Assembly (NCBI RefSeq): GCF_014200605.1
Contig: NZ_JACHCE010000008.1
Span: 204,495-268,494, forward strand
DNA: 64,000 nucleotides
Direction: 5' to 3'
Source of the DNA: Pedobacter cryoconitis
Lineage (GTDB): Bacteria > Bacteroidota > Bacteroidia > Sphingobacteriales > Sphingobacteriaceae
Part shown: positions 62,178 to 64,000 of the stretch, piece by piece
Layout of the letters: the number at the start of each line of letters is the position of its first letter
How positions within the stretch are numbered: position 1 is the first letter of the stretch
Position numbers and translations under genes: made by a program
Notes under the pieces: generated by a model
What the model was told of the DNA's origin: nothing
Seen by the model: the letters and a program-made list of their open reading frames with translations, nothing else
Databases searched by the model: none

Positions 62178-62654
62178 ATGAAAAACTTTAAAATGTCAAT
62201 GCTTACAGTATTGCTAGTCTCATTATTAACTACATTTGGAGCCTTTGCTCAGACAGCACAAGATTACCAGATAATTCTTTATGATCATTACCAGCCTATT
62301 GCCAGCTTTTCAACAATGCCTGGTTTAAATCCGGGTAATATTAACCACACTGCCAATTATAATCAAATAATTAATTTAAGAGATTATAATATAAATGACA
62401 GGGCCGATAATGCATTGATCTCTGCGTATACTGGCTCCACGATAACATTTTACAAGAATGCCGATGCGGATGGTTCTAGAGGAATATGTGTAGTTCATGT
62501 AAAACAAAATTTTAGCGGATATAAATTAACAAGTTTAGAACATACTTATGAAGATGCATACATTAAAGTAGATTTTTATTCCGCAGGTAGAAATTCTCTG
62601 AATGGTGAGCTGTCTTGTATCGTTGTGACTCCTCCTAATCGTGTTTGGAACTAA
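62178..62654 (+). CDS. Small secreted protein, crystallin-like
   Basis: A signal peptide ends near residue 24 ('LLTTFGAFAQ'). The mature ~134 residues contain 'YQIILYDHYQPIASF', 'YNINDRADNALISAYTGSTI' and 'TFYKNADADGSRGICVVHVK'. The N-D-R-x-x-A-L-I stretch followed by a charged strand resembles a beta/gamma-crystallin or I36 inhibitor motif. This call is tentative. Two Cys residues could form a disulfide. It is the only clearly intact gene after 61.3 kb and is followed by a strong terminator. Confidence 0.65.
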   Translation: MKNFKMSMLTVLLVSLLTTFGAFAQTAQDYQIILYDHYQPIASFSTMPGLNPGNINHTANYNQIINLRDYNINDRADNALISAYTGSTITFYKNADADGSRGICVVHVKQNFSGYKLTSLEHTYEDAYIKVDFYSAGRNSLNGELSCIVVTPPNRVWN

Positions 62655-62706
62655 TATTTGTTAAAATTTTACGCTTTGAAGTTCAGTTTTAAGGAGATCG
62701 AAACTA

Positions 62707-62752
62707 TTTTAAAAAGAGAGCTTTTCAATATTGAAGGGCTCTCTTTTTAAAA
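62707..62752 (+). terminator. Terminator after the small secreted protein
   Basis: TTTTAAAAAGAGAGC (62707-62721) pairs perfectly with GCTCTCTTTTTAAAA (62738-62752) across a 16-nt loop; the 3' arm carries a T run. Confidence 0.8.
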
Positions 62753-63248
62753 TAATTGTGTAAATATTAATGTTGTTTAAATGGATGATTTTGATACAGC
62801 CAACTGTGATTTTAACGGAATTAGGCTGCTTTTCAGGAGTAGCCTAATTCAATTTAATGGAATTCCATTCAGAGAAGGAGAGGGATTTATAGGGCAAGGC
62901 CCAATGTATTCCTGGATGCAGATATATTTACGCATACCATCTGGATTACACAATCTTAGTTAGGTATGATAACCAAGTTTAATGGTACCCAAAGATGTCT
63001 GCAAATTTATGATAGGCTTCCTGTTGTTTATATAGATCATAACACAGGAATGAAGGATCAAGTCATCAACTTGTGGAGCAGGCTGTTTTTAAGCATAAAT
63101 TTTGACACGCTAAACAGAAAGTCTTTGATTTCAGGGATGCTCTTATGGCTCTGGAAGCTTTCAATTTGCATGGGAATGACTCAGCCGAAACAAGGCCTGG
63201 CAGTTAGTAAATAAATTCAAAATAGCTAAATAATCAATCTATATCGGC
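62753..63248. other. Decayed coding region
   Basis: No intact gene. One frame from 63043 to 63207 reads 'HQLVEQAVFKHKF', stop TGA at 63103, then 'VFDFRDALMALEAFNLHGND', which looks like protein with one nonsense change. Other frames hold short, poorly biased ORFs. The family is unknown. Confidence 0.35.
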
Positions 63249-63289
63249 CGGGTACTGCCCGGGTACTGTTCGGGTACTCGTTAGGGTAA
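63249..63289 (+). repeat. 11-bp tandem repeat, CGGGTACT core
   Basis: The core CGGGTACT starts at 63249, 63260 and 63271, with a degenerate fourth copy (TAGGGTAA) at 63282: an exact 11-bp period. It is GC-rich within AT-rich sequence. Confidence 0.75.
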
Positions 63290-63363
63290 GAGCAATGCTA
63301 AAGTAACGTGAGAGCATGGCAAGTCCAAGTAAAAACAACTAGTTGAAATGACTTAGAGTTACT

Positions 63364-63465
63364 ATGCTTAAAGGCTGTTTACAACGTGGTGTCACCCCGA
63401 TCTCTATTCAGGCACAACTAGATCATAACCGGATGAAGATTAATGAAATTATAATTTTCCTTTGA
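63364..63465 (+). other. Possible 33-residue ORF between two repeats
   Basis: ATG to TGA codes for a short frame with 'LQRGVTPISIQAQLDHNRMK' that resembles a helical end of a DNA-binding protein. It could be the last fragment of a lost gene; no start signal is evident. Confidence 0.25.
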
Positions 63466-63473
63466 CTAACGCA

Positions 63474-63520
63474 CGGACAAAGCGGACAATTGCAGACAGC
63501 TGCGGACAATTACGGACATT
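63474..63520 (+). repeat. 10-bp tandem repeat, CGGACAATT core
   Basis: CGGACA-like cores start at 63474, 63483, 63493 (CAGACA), 63503 and 63513: five units, four of them at 10-bp spacing and the first at 9. It lies about 65 bp before a small ORF's ATG (63585). Confidence 0.75.
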
Positions 63521-63584
63521 TTTTACATATCAGAATAATCTTTAACGCGAATAGCCTACATTGGTGGAAAGGCATTTATTTATT

Positions 63585-63845
63585 ATGGGAAGATTAACGG
63601 GTAAATTTTCAAAGGGAATCCTGGGCGATTTCATTTTTAAAGCAGCAGTTTGGAGTACAGGTTGTTTCAAAAGTTCTGTACCGGGCACAATGAAACAATC
63701 AATGGAAACCGAAAGACATCAGAGAACTTTCGTAAAAGTAGCAAGCCTGGAAAAATCAGGATCTTTCCTCCCCCTAAGCATTCCGCTGAAGCGTTGGCCG
63801 ATCTCTCATCAAAGTAATCAGGAGCGTTTAATAATGATAAATTGA
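63585..63845 (+). pseudogene. Frameshifted small Bacteroidota gene
   Basis: The start 'MGRLTGKFSKGILGDFIFKA' and 'VPGTMKQSMETERHQRTF' look like a family of short Bacteroidota proteins, but between them the correct residues ('FGVQVVSKV') are read only in another frame, and after 'VKVASLEK' a third frame gives 'KIRIFPPPKHSAEALADL'. At least two or three frameshifts break the gene. Function is unknown. Confidence 0.55.
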
Positions 63846-64000
63846 ACTATAAAATCAGGAAGTAATTAGCTTATTAAGAATCGTAACGAGATGCTTTGAA
63901 CTCAAAAATATCAAATCCAAAACTTGAAATTTAATCCCTGATCCACAAGTTTATGACTTGATCAGGAATGAAGTTGAAAGTAGCAGGAGATAGAAATATT
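63846..64000. other. Window end, no clear gene
   Basis: No supported frame; the sequence may continue the decayed gene upstream. Nothing else was recognised before the window edge. Confidence 0.3.

Noticed and set aside
62781..62963. 60-residue ORF after the secreted protein's terminator
   Set aside because: No family resemblance or start signal, and it lies in a decayed zone.
63249..63520. Short repeats considered as a CRISPR array
   Set aside because: Units are 10-11 bp with no unique spacers, and no cas gene is present.
1..64000. tRNA, rRNA and riboswitch search by eye
   Set aside because: No cloverleaf, rRNA-like or known riboswitch core was recognised; an Infernal/tRNAscan run would settle it.

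Overview
The window looks like chromosome from a Sphingobacteriaceae member (Bacteroidota), most likely Pedobacter or a close relative. The base composition is AT-rich. There is a SusC/SusD pair with surface lipoproteins, and there are DUF4959, DUF4998, DUF6266, DUF6377 and DUF1572 proteins. Lipoprotein signals are Bacteroidota-like, Shine-Dalgarno sequences are weak or absent, and one promoter fits the Bacteroidota TTTG / TAnnTTTG pattern. I saw no rRNA, tRNA, CRISPR array or intact transposase. The genus is an inference; phylum and family are well supported.

Left part (1-26.5 kb). This is a mosaic of short transcription units. It opens with the 3' end of a BON/SH3-type protein and a truncated DUF6266 gene. 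A LysR regulator diverges from a secreted RidA/SnoaL fusion, with a clear LysR-type box between them. Lipoproteins, VOC proteins, a PAS protein, a trans-aconitate-methyltransferase-like enzyme and a fused dihydroxyacetone kinase follow. Next come a transglutaminase-like protein, an aldo/keto reductase, two more methyltransferases, a secreted amidohydrolase, a GH20 hexosaminidase, an MgtC-type protein and a ChrA transporter. The stretch ends with a Nudix/GNAT pair, a convergent pair of base-excision glycosylases, a thioesterase, an Imm22-like orphan and a MarR/small-molecule-kinase operon preceded by a perfect operator-like palindrome.

Middle (26.6-43.3 kb). A four-gene glycan-uptake operon (SusC, SusD, DUF4959-type and DUF4998-type surface lipoproteins) carries no enzyme and no adjacent sigma/anti-sigma pair. 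After three small units, an AraC regulator diverges from a five-gene operon: GMC oxidoreductase, gluconate-2-dehydrogenase subunit-3-like Tat protein, ThuA protein, xylulokinase and xylose isomerase. I read this as a route that oxidises a glycoside (probably to a 3-keto sugar) and feeds released xylose into the pentose phosphate pathway. Overlapping the end of xylA on the opposite strand is a secreted protein made of nine exact-length 25-residue 'DIFG' repeats.

Right part (43.4-64 kb). This holds a LytTR response regulator, a GH25 lysozyme without a signal peptide, a PAS-LuxR regulator, a DUF1349 protein, a B12-binding radical SAM protein that starts at TTG, a Tet(X)-like flavin monooxygenase and an SDR/AraC pair. 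An LpxL-type acyltransferase and a decayed PAS regulator follow. A SnoaL-SDR-AraC operon, a DinB-like protein and a GH3 beta-glucosidase with a membrane-bound DUF6377 regulator come next. From about 61.3 kb the sequence turns into a graveyard: a frameshifted glycerophosphodiester phosphodiesterase, fragments, two helically phased short tandem repeats (11 bp and 10 bp) and a multiply frameshifted small gene. One intact small secreted protein sits in it, with a near-perfect palindrome just before its start codon.
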